In this document: piece after piece, positions 54,814 through 62,479 of the stretch
Layout of the letters: every line of letters begins with the position of its first letter
How positions within the stretch are numbered: the stretch's first letter is position 1
From: Candidatus Nanopelagicus abundans
GTDB lineage: Bacteria; Actinomycetota; Actinomycetes; Nanopelagicales; Nanopelagicaceae
Reading direction: 5' to 3'
DNA length: 64,000 nt
NCBI RefSeq assembly: GCF_002288305.1
Contig: NZ_CP016779.1
Coordinates: 186,001-250,000 of the forward strand
Translations under genes and position numbers: made by a program
The notes under the pieces: model-generated
Told to the model about the DNA's origin: nothing
Databases searched by the model: none
Seen by the model: only the letters and a program-made list of their open reading frames with translations

Positions 54814-55252
54814 TCTTTTTTATCAAAGAGGCGATGAATAACAAAGCCAATAAGTAGAAAGCTGCCGCATTTAATGCTTCACCGGGTGGTGTTCCTGTGG
54901 AAGTTACACTCATCATCTGGCCGGCAATAAAACCCATTACTCTCTCAAGGGCTAGAGTGAGCAAAATCAATGGAGTAAATCCTGGATAACGGAAAAATAA
55001 TACAAACAGGAGCACGGCAAGAATAAGTTGTATTGCACCCCATTGGTGAAATATCGCAATTATGTTATTTCCGCCTTCAACGGATATATCAATACCAGCG
55101 ATGCTCTGAGCACCACCATCTGCTGCAAAGAGGTGAATGCAACTACGCACCACCATTACTAACAGATAGATGGCTGTGACTATGCGAACTGCTCGAAAAC
55201 CTTCAAACTTTGTGGGATTCTTTGGAAGTAATTCTTTGATATCAAACTTCAT
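54809..55252 (-). CDS. Hypothetical four-span membrane protein
   Basis: 147 residues with helices at ~22-42, 70-87, 90-112 and 125-143. A soluble stretch (AADGGAQSIAGIDISVEGG) lies between the first two. It resembles small DoxX- or DUF-type membrane proteins, but no motif confirms that. It lies eight bases downstream of the DUF2993 gene on the same strand, so the two form an operon. The stop codon is the first bases of repeat M1. Confidence 0.6.
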   Translation of the reverse strand: MKFDIKELLPKNPTKFEGFRAVRIVTAIYLLVMVVRSCIHLFAADGGAQSIAGIDISVEGGNNIIAIFHQWGAIQLILAVLLFVLFFRYPGFTPLILLTLALERVMGFIAGQMMSVTSTGTPPGEALNAAAFYLLALLFIASLIKKN

Positions 55253-55260
55253 AAATTCGG

Positions 55261-55923
55261 CTATAAACCTAAATTACCAAGTTGGACATTAGTGCCATAC
55301 ATTTTTACTGCTAGCCCTTTGCTACTTAGTGATACTGATTTTACTTTAAGCCCTTTAGGGGGTGTAAGGCTGCGTTGGCTTTTGCTTTTGATCTGAGTTT
55401 GAAGATCAGCCGGCAATGATGAAGCAGGAATATCATTACCGAAAAGTGAAACGCTCTTAAGTTCAAAATAGAGTTGATTATTTGAGTATTTTGGAATCAG
55501 ACTTGCTTTACCCATTCCACCAGCTCCTGCTGCAACCTGCAGAGTATTTCCCACAATCTGCGCATCACCGAACTCCGATGCCTTTGCGATAGTTGATACA
55601 GGTATTGTGGCGGTTATCTCTAAAGAGCCAATAAGTGTTGGCTTAGATTTACTGATATTTCCTGCCGAAATTTTTATTGAAGAATCTGTATTACTTTCCT
55701 TCAAGGGGTATTTTTCTATATCTATATTAGCTAACTTGATTGAATCTGAAGTTATATTACTTGCTATATCAGTTAGTGGAATAGATGCGCTAACCCCAGA
55801 AGCATTTGGCATCTCACGCTTTACACCTGAAGCAATCTGGGATGAAATGTATTTTTCAAGGCCAATAACGCCAGAAAAAATAGATAAAACAAGTACTGAT
55901 GTTGCGATTAGTTTAATTTTCAT
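55261..55923 (-). CDS. DUF2993 (LmeA-like) exported lipid-binding protein
   Basis: 220 residues. One N-terminal signal/anchor helix (LIATSVLVLSIFSGVIGLE) is followed by the DUF2993 pattern: an EKYISSQIASGVKREMP helix and then repeated beta strands ending GLKVKSVSLSSKGLAVKMYG, the conserved last strand pair. LmeA of mycobacteria binds phospholipid and promotes mannan elongation of lipoglycans. TAAGTT ends six bases before the ATG, consistent with a leaderless start. Here it is paired with a small membrane protein. Confidence 0.78.
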   Translation of the reverse strand: MKIKLIATSVLVLSIFSGVIGLEKYISSQIASGVKREMPNASGVSASIPLTDIASNITSDSIKLANIDIEKYPLKESNTDSSIKISAGNISKSKPTLIGSLEITATIPVSTIAKASEFGDAQIVGNTLQVAAGAGGMGKASLIPKYSNNQLYFELKSVSLFGNDIPASSLPADLQTQIKSKSQRSLTPPKGLKVKSVSLSSKGLAVKMYGTNVQLGNLGL

Positions 55924-55991
55924 CAGCGGAACTTAACAGTGCAAACTGATAAATTTCATGGATTCGGTGTTAATAACCTGTGAATTTGGAC

Positions 55992-56024
55992 AGAAAAGTA
56001 GAGTCGCCCATATCTGACCTATAT
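55992..56024 (-). repeat. 3'-end repeat M2, also resembling the rnpB 3' end
   Basis: On the minus strand AGGTCAGATATGGGCG is shared exactly with M1, and the continuation GGGCGACTCTACTTTT matches the rnpB-derived repeat GGGCGACTCTTCTTT with one mismatch. It sits a few bases after the stop of the 56036-57406 gene and links the two repeat groups in this window. Confidence 0.65.
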
Positions 56025-56035
56025 CCCTTCGAAAT

Positions 56036-57406
56036 CTACTTCCAGGCTTGATACTCCTTCATTAAATAAGGAATTGCACTTTGTTTGTACCAGTCATCAA
56101 CGTTTAACTTAAAAACTTTTTCAAATGCGACTTTCCAATCTGATGTGGAGCGTATTTCATACCACCAATCCATAACTTTTTGATGACCATATTCACCAAC
56201 TAATCTTTCATAAAGCAGAGCACCTGAGCCATAACCGAAGTTGCCTATTTCTGGATCAGGATTGCAATACATTTGATTTCCAAACCTATTTCCATCCACT
56301 GAATTCAATTTGTCAAACCATTGAGAAGCACTAAGTTCTAATAAATTGGTTTTCGGGGTCCAGTAAGAAAGTGTTGGCTTACTTTGCTCTCGCCTCTCGG
56401 TGGCGTAATCAGAGCCGCCAATTGTTCTAAAGTTTCGATCCATAATGGCCATGGCGTAAAATTGTGCTGCGCCCTCTCTTCCCCAACAACCTACAAGTAA
56501 ACTCTTGTCCCCAGTTATTCTGCCTTGAATTCCATGCACAACATGGTGGATTGTGTTCATTTGAAGATTATTACGTGATAGGGCACCTTTTGAAGCAAGC
56601 AAGATCATTGGAGTTTGTGGAAATCTGCTTTCGCTTCCAATCATGATACTGGTGGGTCCAATTCGCCTGCGCATATTTGACACAGCTTGTTCAAATAATT
56701 CATTTCCGACTGCTTCATATCCATATTTGCGCCACTCCGCAATGACCCAATCAAGATCTGCGTCGGACCCGTAGAAGATGGGATAAGGCTTAGTTTCTTG
56801 ATAAAAATCTACAAAAAACTCCATTGTCGCTTTAGCACTTTTCTCTATTACATTTGACATGTCTTTCGCCGCGTTTGGTCCATAATTGTAATTTAGTGCT
56901 TGCGGAGTTTCCTTACTTTTTGGAAATTGAGCAATGTTATCTAATGCTGCTTTCATGCCAGCTGACATAGGAGCGGTATTACCAGCGGGGGAGGCACCAG
57001 AGGTTGTTGCACTGCCGATTAGTTGGACTCTAAAACCAACTCCTGATCTTGAGAAACCCTGGGCTCCCACGGTAACAGACTCATATCTCCAAGGCTTTGG
57101 TAGAGGATCTTTGTCCTTTTGTTTTAGAAAAGTTTCAAGTATTCCTTTTTTTCCTAGAACTTTATTACAAGCGATATCATAGGTATAAATCTGGTAACTT
57201 CCCTTTGGAAATTTAACTCCTGCTATTACTTCGTTCTTGCTAACTTTGTAAATTCCACATGGTGCGCCTTGTTCAGAAGCAACTGCTGCTGGGGTGAGAG
57301 TAGAGAGAGCCATTATTGGCGCAAGCAGCGCCAGGCAGATCACGCGGCTTCTCATGCTGCTGAGCGTAGAGAGGGCTATAGAGAATGCAATTAGCTTCTT
57401 ATTCAT
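56036..57406 (-). CDS. Secreted protein with degenerate gluzincin-like peptidase motif (HHVVH)
   Basis: 456 residues. An N-terminal signal region (RVICLALLAPIMALSTLTPA) precedes a beta-rich segment (~48-132) and a helical domain. At 287-291 the sequence reads HHVVH where a zinc metallopeptidase would have HExxH, and WGREGAAQFYA (Glu311) resembles the third zinc ligand of gluzincins, 20 residues on. The catalytic glutamate is thus replaced by histidine. TAGGCT six bases before the ATG supports the start at 57406; an internal ATG at 57355 is possible. I do not recognise the family. Confidence 0.65.
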   Translation of the reverse strand: MNKKLIAFSIALSTLSSMRSRVICLALLAPIMALSTLTPAAVASEQGAPCGIYKVSKNEVIAGVKFPKGSYQIYTYDIACNKVLGKKGILETFLKQKDKDPLPKPWRYESVTVGAQGFSRSGVGFRVQLIGSATTSGASPAGNTAPMSAGMKAALDNIAQFPKSKETPQALNYNYGPNAAKDMSNVIEKSAKATMEFFVDFYQETKPYPIFYGSDADLDWVIAEWRKYGYEAVGNELFEQAVSNMRRRIGPTSIMIGSESRFPQTPMILLASKGALSRNNLQMNTIHHVVHGIQGRITGDKSLLVGCWGREGAAQFYAMAIMDRNFRTIGGSDYATERREQSKPTLSYWTPKTNLLELSASQWFDKLNSVDGNRFGNQMYCNPDPEIGNFGYGSGALLYERLVGEYGHQKVMDWWYEIRSTSDWKVAFEKVFKLNVDDWYKQSAIPYLMKEYQAWK

Positions 57407-57445
57407 ATCTAAAGCCTATGAGGTAATTAAGTTATTACAAGAGGG

Positions 57446-57469
57446 TATTCGCCCATACCTGAGCTAATT
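57446..57469 (-). repeat. 3'-end repeat M3 (AGCTCAGGTATGGGCG)
   Basis: Minus-strand TAGCTCAGGTATGGGCGAATA. It differs from M1/M2 at two positions over the 16-base core. As with M1, its TAG is the stop codon of the upstream minus-strand gene (TspO). The next gene begins ~40 bases further on. Confidence 0.6.
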
Positions 57470-57931
57470 TCTAGTTAAGTAACCCCAAGCAACGCTGGCT
57501 GCGATTGCTACCCAAATTTGATAGGGAATAAGTAGAAGTCCCATAACTAGAGAAGCCTTAAACGTTAGATAAAGAACTGGAAGAGTTAGAAGAGCTGTTA
57601 ATACTAAGGCGATTGTGGCAAGTGTGAAGTTGTGCGGGACATAAAATTGATAAGCCCAAGTAAGGGCTGCAAAAATACTTAAGCCAAAGAAAACTAACCA
57701 GGAAATATTTTCTATTCGTGTTAAAGATCTAGAAACTTGGTATGAAGCAATACCTAGAACCATAAAGTTATAAGGCCAGATAATTCCAATAAAAGCACTA
57801 GGTGGCTGCCAGGGTGGTCGGTTTAGCGATGCATACCATCCAGGAGAGGAGGAAACCCAAATTCCTGAACCAAAGGCATAAATGAAAACTAGAAGAATTC
57901 CAATGCTCGCTGTCACTAATTTAAACTCCAT
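57464..57931 (-). CDS. tspO: TspO/MBR (tryptophan-rich sensory protein) family
   Basis: 155 residues from the ATG at 57931, chosen because TATCCT ends exactly six bases upstream; an ATG at 57949 is also in frame. Five membrane helices are evident, with the family motif SLNRPPWQPPSAFIGIIWPYNF and the tryptophan-rich WLVFFGLSIFAALTWAYQFY. TspO proteins bind porphyrins and other ligands and influence stress or light responses, often beside rhodopsin or tetrapyrrole genes; none is visible here. Its stop codon falls in repeat M3. Confidence 0.9.
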   Translation of the reverse strand: MEFKLVTASIGILLVFIYAFGSGIWVSSSPGWYASLNRPPWQPPSAFIGIIWPYNFMVLGIASYQVSRSLTRIENISWLVFFGLSIFAALTWAYQFYVPHNFTLATIALVLTALLTLPVLYLTFKASLVMGLLLIPYQIWVAIAASVAWGYLTRN

Positions 57932-58040
57932 ATGAGCAGGATAATCCATCCTTAGATCTATTCAAGCTCTAGTAAATGTCAGACTGGCTTACTTATTATT
58001 TGGATAGATGCTTTAATTCAACCTTATTCTTAGGAGCGAA

Positions 58041-59201
58041 ATGAAACCTGCAAAAATAGCTGATTTTGGAATCACTGAAGAGTTTGGTTACCTACCAAGT
58101 AAAGACCCAGCCCAATCACTATCACCAGGGAACGAAGAGTGGGATCAATTTGGTAAGGATCTTCCTAAGTTATTAATGAGCACAAACTTTAGAGCAAAGG
58201 TTAAGGCACTTCCTAAATTTAATATTGATAAATTAAAAGGTGAAGCAGAAATACAACGAGCAATGTTGGTTTTAAGTTACATCGGACAGTCATATCAGTG
58301 GAGTGAGAACAGCCCGGCAACTACTATGCCAGCAAACTTAGCCCTGCCTTGGTATGAGGTTGGTAAGTTAGTAGGCAGACCACCAATCCTTTCCTATCAG
58401 AGTTATGCCTCTGATAATTGGCGCCGCTTTGATAAAAATGGCCCAATTGAGTGTGGCAATATCGGTTTGGCCCAATGTTTCTTAGGTGGGCAGGATGAAG
58501 AGTGGTTTATTTTAATTCACATCGATATTGAGAAAAAAGCCGGTAAATCACTTAAAGCAATTGAAGATGCACAAGCTGCTGTTGCGGTCAATGATGCTGA
58601 TCTCTTAGAGGCAGCACTTACTAAATTACGAAACGCACTTGCTTCGATGTATGAAGTATTAGGCAGAATGCCAGAGAGATGTGATCCATATATTTACTTC
58701 CACCGAGTTCGTCCATACATCTTTGGTTGGCGTAATAATCCATCCCTTCCAGATGGTGTGGTTTATGAAGGTGTGGATGAGTACAAAGGTGTTGGTCAGA
58801 AGTTTCGTGGCGAGACTGGCGCACAGAGCGCAATAATTCCTGCAATGGATGGCGTACTTGGTATTGAACATGAGCGAGATGAACTTCGTGAGTATTTAAT
58901 GGAGATGCGTACTTATATGCCGCCTAAGCATGTTGCATTTATTGAAGCAGTAGAAGCAGGTCCATCAGTTCGTAGCTTTGTAACTACAGCAAAGCGAGCT
59001 GGATTAACTTCAGTATTTAATGAGTGTGTTGAACTAGTAGCTAGTTTTAGAGCGATGCATTTGGAGTATGCCGGCACATATATTCACGCCCAAGCACAGG
59101 CAACACCTGGAAATCCATCTGCAGTTGGTACTGGTGGCACACCATTTATGACCTACCTACGCAAGCACAGGGATGAGACAAAGAAGCAAACCCTGGCTTA
59201 A
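58041..59201 (+). CDS. Indoleamine 2,3-dioxygenase family haem protein
   Basis: 386 residues. LALPWYEVGKLVGRPPILSY and FLGGQDEEWFILIHIDIE are in the N-terminal and middle parts; FRGETGAQSAIIPAMDGVLG and MRTYMPPKHVAFIEAVE match the IDO core. The proximal haem ligand is the His in FRAMHLEYAG, aligned with human His346, and the C-terminal VGTGGTPFMTYLRKHRDET is the SGTGGT substrate/haem loop. It should open the indole ring of tryptophan or a related indole. No kynurenine-pathway gene is adjacent. An aggag site precedes the ATG. Confidence 0.9.
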   Translation: MKPAKIADFGITEEFGYLPSKDPAQSLSPGNEEWDQFGKDLPKLLMSTNFRAKVKALPKFNIDKLKGEAEIQRAMLVLSYIGQSYQWSENSPATTMPANLALPWYEVGKLVGRPPILSYQSYASDNWRRFDKNGPIECGNIGLAQCFLGGQDEEWFILIHIDIEKKAGKSLKAIEDAQAAVAVNDADLLEAALTKLRNALASMYEVLGRMPERCDPYIYFHRVRPYIFGWRNNPSLPDGVVYEGVDEYKGVGQKFRGETGAQSAIIPAMDGVLGIEHERDELREYLMEMRTYMPPKHVAFIEAVEAGPSVRSFVTTAKRAGLTSVFNECVELVASFRAMHLEYAGTYIHAQAQATPGNPSAVGTGGTPFMTYLRKHRDETKKQTLA

Positions 59202-59226
59202 ATCATCAAGCAGGTACGCTTTGGTA

Positions 59227-60195
59227 ATGCTTACTAAGTTTGCCAAAATCTTTTCGCCCAGCTCATCCCTTACTAAATTAAATGATGTTTCAAAGGGCGC
59301 GCGAGTTGTAAAGAGTAAAACTCTTCAGTTCTACTCGGCCAATCGAAATATTGGTAATTATCTACCAGTGCTGGCAATACATCAGATGCTAGATCAAGAG
59401 CTAGATACTTGGAACATTCATAAATCACCAGTTGATTGGGGCTTTGTTCACAAAAACTACACTGCGGTAATAGTTGGTGGCGCAGGGCTACTGCACTCTG
59501 TATTTGAAAAATTTTGGGTTGATTTAGAGAAGAACTGCAAACTACCAATAATTATTTGGGGTATTGGAGTATGCCTGCCAGATAATGATCAGGTAAAAGG
59601 TGTGCCAAAGCAGGTTGTGCAATCAGTATTTTCAAAAGCAAAGTTTACCAATATTAGAGATGAGCTAACTAGAGATTTTTATGAGTTAGATCCAGGCATC
59701 AGCATCACCGCCTGCCCAACCTTGGTGCATATTGAAAATAACTTTACGGTAGAGCTAAAGAAAGTTAGCGGTAATAAGGTATTACACAGCTCTCACGTTG
59801 ATTTAGAGCCAACCTCAACCACGCCACAAATTAAGCAAATTACTCAAGATGCCGGTTTTAACTACAGCTTTACTGAGAATATTGAAACAGAAAAATACCC
59901 ATTGAAGAAGATTCTAAATATGTATCAAGAATCTGATTATGTGATTACAACAAGGCTGCATGGCGCGATCATCGCCTATGCATTTAAGCGTCCTTATATA
60001 GCAATCTCATTTGATCCAAAGGTGGCAGCATTTAACAAACTTTATGGCGGGGGCGTGTGTATTACCAGCGTAAATGAGTTAAAAGCAGCGCTAAGTAATG
60101 ATCATTTTAAAGCACCTGGTGAATATGAAAAAGAGATTAAACGGGTTAAGGATTTTGGTGTTTTAGTTGCAGCTGCCATTAAAACTAGCAATTAA
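59227..60195 (+). CDS. Polysaccharide pyruvyl transferase family protein
   Basis: 322 residues from the ATG at 59227. The fold has two Rossmann-like halves: FYSANRNIGNYLPVLAIHQM, IVGGAGLLHSVFEKFW and IIWGIGVCLP in the first, and the family hallmark YVITTRLHGAIIAYAFKRPY with a conserved RLHG in the second. Such enzymes transfer pyruvate from phosphoenolpyruvate to surface sugars. It begins 25 bases after the dioxygenase stop but has no obvious functional link to it. An upstream in-frame extension overlaps that gene and was not used. Confidence 0.85.
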   Translation: MLTKFAKIFSPSSSLTKLNDVSKGARVVKSKTLQFYSANRNIGNYLPVLAIHQMLDQELDTWNIHKSPVDWGFVHKNYTAVIVGGAGLLHSVFEKFWVDLEKNCKLPIIIWGIGVCLPDNDQVKGVPKQVVQSVFSKAKFTNIRDELTRDFYELDPGISITACPTLVHIENNFTVELKKVSGNKVLHSSHVDLEPTSTTPQIKQITQDAGFNYSFTENIETEKYPLKKILNMYQESDYVITTRLHGAIIAYAFKRPYIAISFDPKVAAFNKLYGGGVCITSVNELKAALSNDHFKAPGEYEKEIKRVKDFGVLVAAAIKTSN

Positions 60196-60268
60196 CACCT
60201 AGCCTGGGTAAACTTAGAAAGGTAAGTACAACTAAAAATTAAAGTTATCAAAAGAGTGGAGGTGGCTT

Positions 60269-60991
60269 ATGCAAGCCTCTCCTGAGCAACAAAGCCTAGT
60301 TTTAGAGCTACAACTACTCGATAATGAGATTATGCAGGCTAATACCAAACTTAAATCACTGCCTGAAGTTGAACAATTACTTCATATTGATAAAAGAATT
60401 ATTACCGCAACGGATGAAGTTGCCACAGTTAAGTTAGAGGCGGATCAAATCACCTTAGAACTTAGGCGAGGTGAAGTAGATGTTGAAACTGTTACAGATC
60501 GAATAAAAAAAGATGAAGCGCGATTAGCCTCCGGCAATGCCACACCAAAAGAACTAGAGCAGACTCAACATGAGATTCAAACATTAAAAAAACGTCAGTT
60601 AGCACTTGAGGAAATAGAGCTTGAGATTATGGTGCGTAGTGAGGCAGTAACAGAGCGAAGTAAGGTTTTAACAACAGATCTAGCGTCCCTTGAAACCTTA
60701 AAGGCTGAGATAAACCAAAGACTAAGCGCTGCAACTAGTGAGATTAACTCTTTAATCGCAAATAAGCAGAAAGATAGGCAAGTGGTTGCAGTAAAGATCG
60801 AAAAGGTACTACTTGATCTTTATGAAAAAATTCGCACATCAAGTGGCGTAGGCGCTGCTGCATTAGTTGGTAATAAGTGCAATGGCTGTAATTTGGCAAT
60901 TAATGCAGTTGAAATGCAACGAATTAAAACACTGCCATTAGATGAAGTACTGCGCTGTGAGGAGTGCCGTCGAATATTGGTGAGGATCTAA
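60269..60991 (+). CDS. Coiled-coil / C4 zinc-ribbon protein (CT398-type)
   Basis: 240 residues. Residues ~1-175 are a long antiparallel coiled coil rich in Glu/Leu heptads (EQTQHEIQTLKKRQLALEEI). The C-terminus has a four-cysteine zinc ribbon: NKCNGCNLAI and LRCEECRRILVRI. This is the zf-RING_7/CT398 family, linked to RNA or flagellar/secretion factors in other phyla and of unknown role in actinobacteria. The Shine-Dalgarno is gtggaggtgg. It overlaps the RNase H gene by one base, matching Rv2229c-Rv2228c. Confidence 0.85.
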   Translation: MQASPEQQSLVLELQLLDNEIMQANTKLKSLPEVEQLLHIDKRIITATDEVATVKLEADQITLELRRGEVDVETVTDRIKKDEARLASGNATPKELEQTQHEIQTLKKRQLALEEIELEIMVRSEAVTERSKVLTTDLASLETLKAEINQRLSAATSEINSLIANKQKDRQVVAVKIEKVLLDLYEKIRTSSGVGAAALVGNKCNGCNLAINAVEMQRIKTLPLDEVLRCEECRRILVRI

Positions 60992-61395
60992 TGCCTAGAC
61001 ATTTCATAGTTACAGCAGATGGTGGCAGTAGAGGTAATCCAGGAGCTGCTGCATACGGGGCAGTAATTTATGAAAATGATAAAGTAGTTAAAGAAATAGG
61101 GGCTGCAATAGGTGAGGCATCAAATAATGTTGCTGAATACAGTGGCTTAATTGCAGGGCTTAAAGCAGCTAATGAAATAGATCCAGCAGCAACAATTTTG
61201 GTCAAGATGGACTCTAAGTTAGTAGTTGAGCAGATGAGTGGTCGATGGAAAGTTAAGCATCCAAATATGCAAAAGCTAGTTAAAGAGGCATTTACCTGCC
61301 ATGACCCAAAGCTTGTTTCCTACCAATGGATTCCGCGAGAGGAAAACTCTCACGCTGATTCAATTCTTAATGATGTATTAGACAGCGGAATGTAA
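60991..61395 (+). CDS. RNase H-like (reverse-transcriptase-like) protein
   Basis: 134 residues starting at the ATG that overlaps the previous stop. FIVTADGGSRGNPGAAAYG is the RNase HI first motif with catalytic Asp, EASNNVAEYSGLIAGLKAA holds the Glu, VKMDSKLVVEQM the second Asp and EENSHADSILNDVL the C-terminal Asp. In mycobacteria the homologue is fused to a phosphatase (Rv2228c); here the RNase H domain stands alone. It lies 40 bases before rnpB, as in other actinobacteria. Confidence 0.88.
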   Translation: MPRHFIVTADGGSRGNPGAAAYGAVIYENDKVVKEIGAAIGEASNNVAEYSGLIAGLKAANEIDPAATILVKMDSKLVVEQMSGRWKVKHPNMQKLVKEAFTCHDPKLVSYQWIPREENSHADSILNDVLDSGM

Positions 61396-61435
61396 GCATT
61401 TCCTAGATAAAAATATCTTCGCTATCCTTATCACT

Positions 61436-61787
61436 GAAGAGTCGTCTGGATCATCGCGTTACGAAAGTACCGAGGAAAGTCCGGACTCCAAAGAGTAAGG
61501 TGATGGCTAACGGCCATCCAGGGAAACCTGCGGGATTAGTGCCACAGAAAATAAACCGCCGTTAGCAATAACGGTAAGGATGAAACGGTGGTGTAAGAGA
61601 CCACCAGCATTTACGGCAACGTATATGGCTAGGTAAACCCCACCTGGAGCAAGACCAGATTGTTGGCATTTGAGAGCTACTCGCTCGAGCCAACGGGTAG
61701 GTTGCTTGAATCTGTAAGCAATTACAGATCTAGATGGATGATGATCTCTCGCAAGAGAACAGGATCCGGCTTATAGGGCGACTCTTC
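61436..61787 (+). ncRNA. rnpB: RNase P RNA (class A)
   Basis: The 5' end GAAGAGTCG pairs with the 3' end CGACTCTTC to form helix P1. The universally conserved GAGGAAAGTCCGGACTCC segment (CR-I) and the 3' region with CCGGCTTATAGGG (CR-V) are present, and the intervening domains show normal stem pairs. TATCCT ends nine bases before the 5' end as a likely -10. The RNA processes tRNA 5' ends. Its last ~26 bases recur downstream; see the repeat entries. Confidence 0.95.
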
Positions 61788-61791
61788 TTTA
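61765..61791 (+). repeat. Repeat R0: parental copy at the rnpB 3' end
   Basis: CCGGCTTATAGGGCGACTC followed by TTCTTTA. It spans the 3' strand of helix P1 and the preceding conserved region of RNase P RNA. It is the first of six direct copies (GGGCG cores at 61776, 61940, 62391, 62963, 63355 and 63733). As part of a functional RNA it is probably the original from which the others derive. Confidence 0.9.
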
Positions 61792-61939
61792 TTTTTAGTA
61801 TGTATGACGTAAGTCTGTGCTCATTTGCTTATGCAAAAGTGTTTAGTTTTATGCAAGACCTTGGATATTTTTGCCGATTTCTATGGGCAAGAAAATGGAC
61901 AAATGGGCAAAATCGTGGACAAGAAATCGTTTGGGACTA
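61788..61939 (+). other. Non-coding first cassette with TGGRCAA iterations
   Basis: The unit between R0 and R1. It has no convincing gene. Bases 61883-61930 contain four closely spaced TGGGCAA/TGGACAA elements. A 29-codon frame from the ATG at 61883 also spans them and runs through R1, but nothing supports its translation. It may be a decayed cassette or a protein-binding array next to the parental site. Confidence 0.45.
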
Positions 61940-61956
61940 GGGCGACTCTTCTTTTT
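61936..61956 (+). repeat. Repeat R1 (partial rnpB 3'-end copy)
   Basis: CTAGGGCGACTCTTCTTTTT. It retains the 15-base core GGGCGACTCTTCTTT but not the upstream CCGGCTTA. It runs directly into the stop codon of the minus-strand doxX gene. Confidence 0.85.
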
Positions 61957-62305
61957 ATCGCTTGAATTGTAATGCAGATGTTATGCAAGCGATGATGAAG
62001 ATTCCAAGAGCAGCACCGAAATCTGCAACTTTATGTTTGCGTGAGAAGTGTGTGAATAGCGCAGCTACAAAGTACAGAACTAGACAAGCAGAGGCTAATA
62101 CCCCAAGAGGTTTACTCCAGATACCTACAATGATGCCAAGTCCACCAGCGATTTCAAGACATGCAAGAACTGGTATTTGATTTGGTTTAACGCCAACTTT
62201 AGCCATCGCTGCCATGACATCTGGTACCTTTTTAAGCTTTGAAATAGCTGATCCAATAGCGGCAAATGCAAGAAGTGCTGCGAATATGTTGAGTGCGATA
62301 GTCAT
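61955..62305 (-). CDS. DoxX-family membrane protein
   Basis: 116 residues with four helices (~2-20, 45-65, 68-88, 94-112). GSAISKLKKVPDVMAAMAKVGV, LEIAGGLGIIVGIW and ADFGAALGIFIIAC match the small DoxX/DUF4870-like proteins. The role is unclear; DoxX members have been tied to redox or stress responses. It is the only gene in the post-rnpB array on the minus strand. Its start lies ~75 bases inside R2, and its stop touches R1, so it fills one cassette. Confidence 0.8.
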   Translation of the reverse strand: MTIALNIFAALLAFAAIGSAISKLKKVPDVMAAMAKVGVKPNQIPVLACLEIAGGLGIIVGIWSKPLGVLASACLVLYFVAALFTHFSRKHKVADFGAALGIFIIACITSALQFKR

Positions 62306-62380
62306 TTATTTATCTGCTTTCTTGTTGAGGAGGTAGTTTTCTAGGAGCCTACAGCCTTGAAACACTTGAATACCAAGATT

Positions 62381-62407
62381 CCGGCCTATAGGGCGACTCT
62401 TCTTTAA
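62381..62407 (+). repeat. Repeat R2 (rnpB 3'-end copy)
   Basis: CCGGCCTATAGGGCGACTC plus TTCTTTAATTAG. One mismatch (T to C) from R0 over the first 26 bases. It separates the doxX and SnoaL-like units. Without the 5' P1 strand it cannot form the rnpB helix or an intrinsic terminator. Confidence 0.9.
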
Positions 62408-62479
62408 TTAGCCACAAATTAATCCAGTTTTTGGTTTATATTTCTTCTTACTGATAAATATTGAAAGGTCCAAAAGCGC

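Noticed and set aside
54640-54815. Signal recognition particle RNA on the minus strand
   Set aside because: GGTCAG and GCTGCC resemble the SRP loop region, but the GGAAG-type tetraloop context is missing and GGTCAG belongs to the repeated M motif.
61734-61940. 68-residue open frame overlapping the rnpB 3' end
   Set aside because: It starts inside RNase P RNA and has no family resemblance; the sequence there is explained by the RNA and the repeat.
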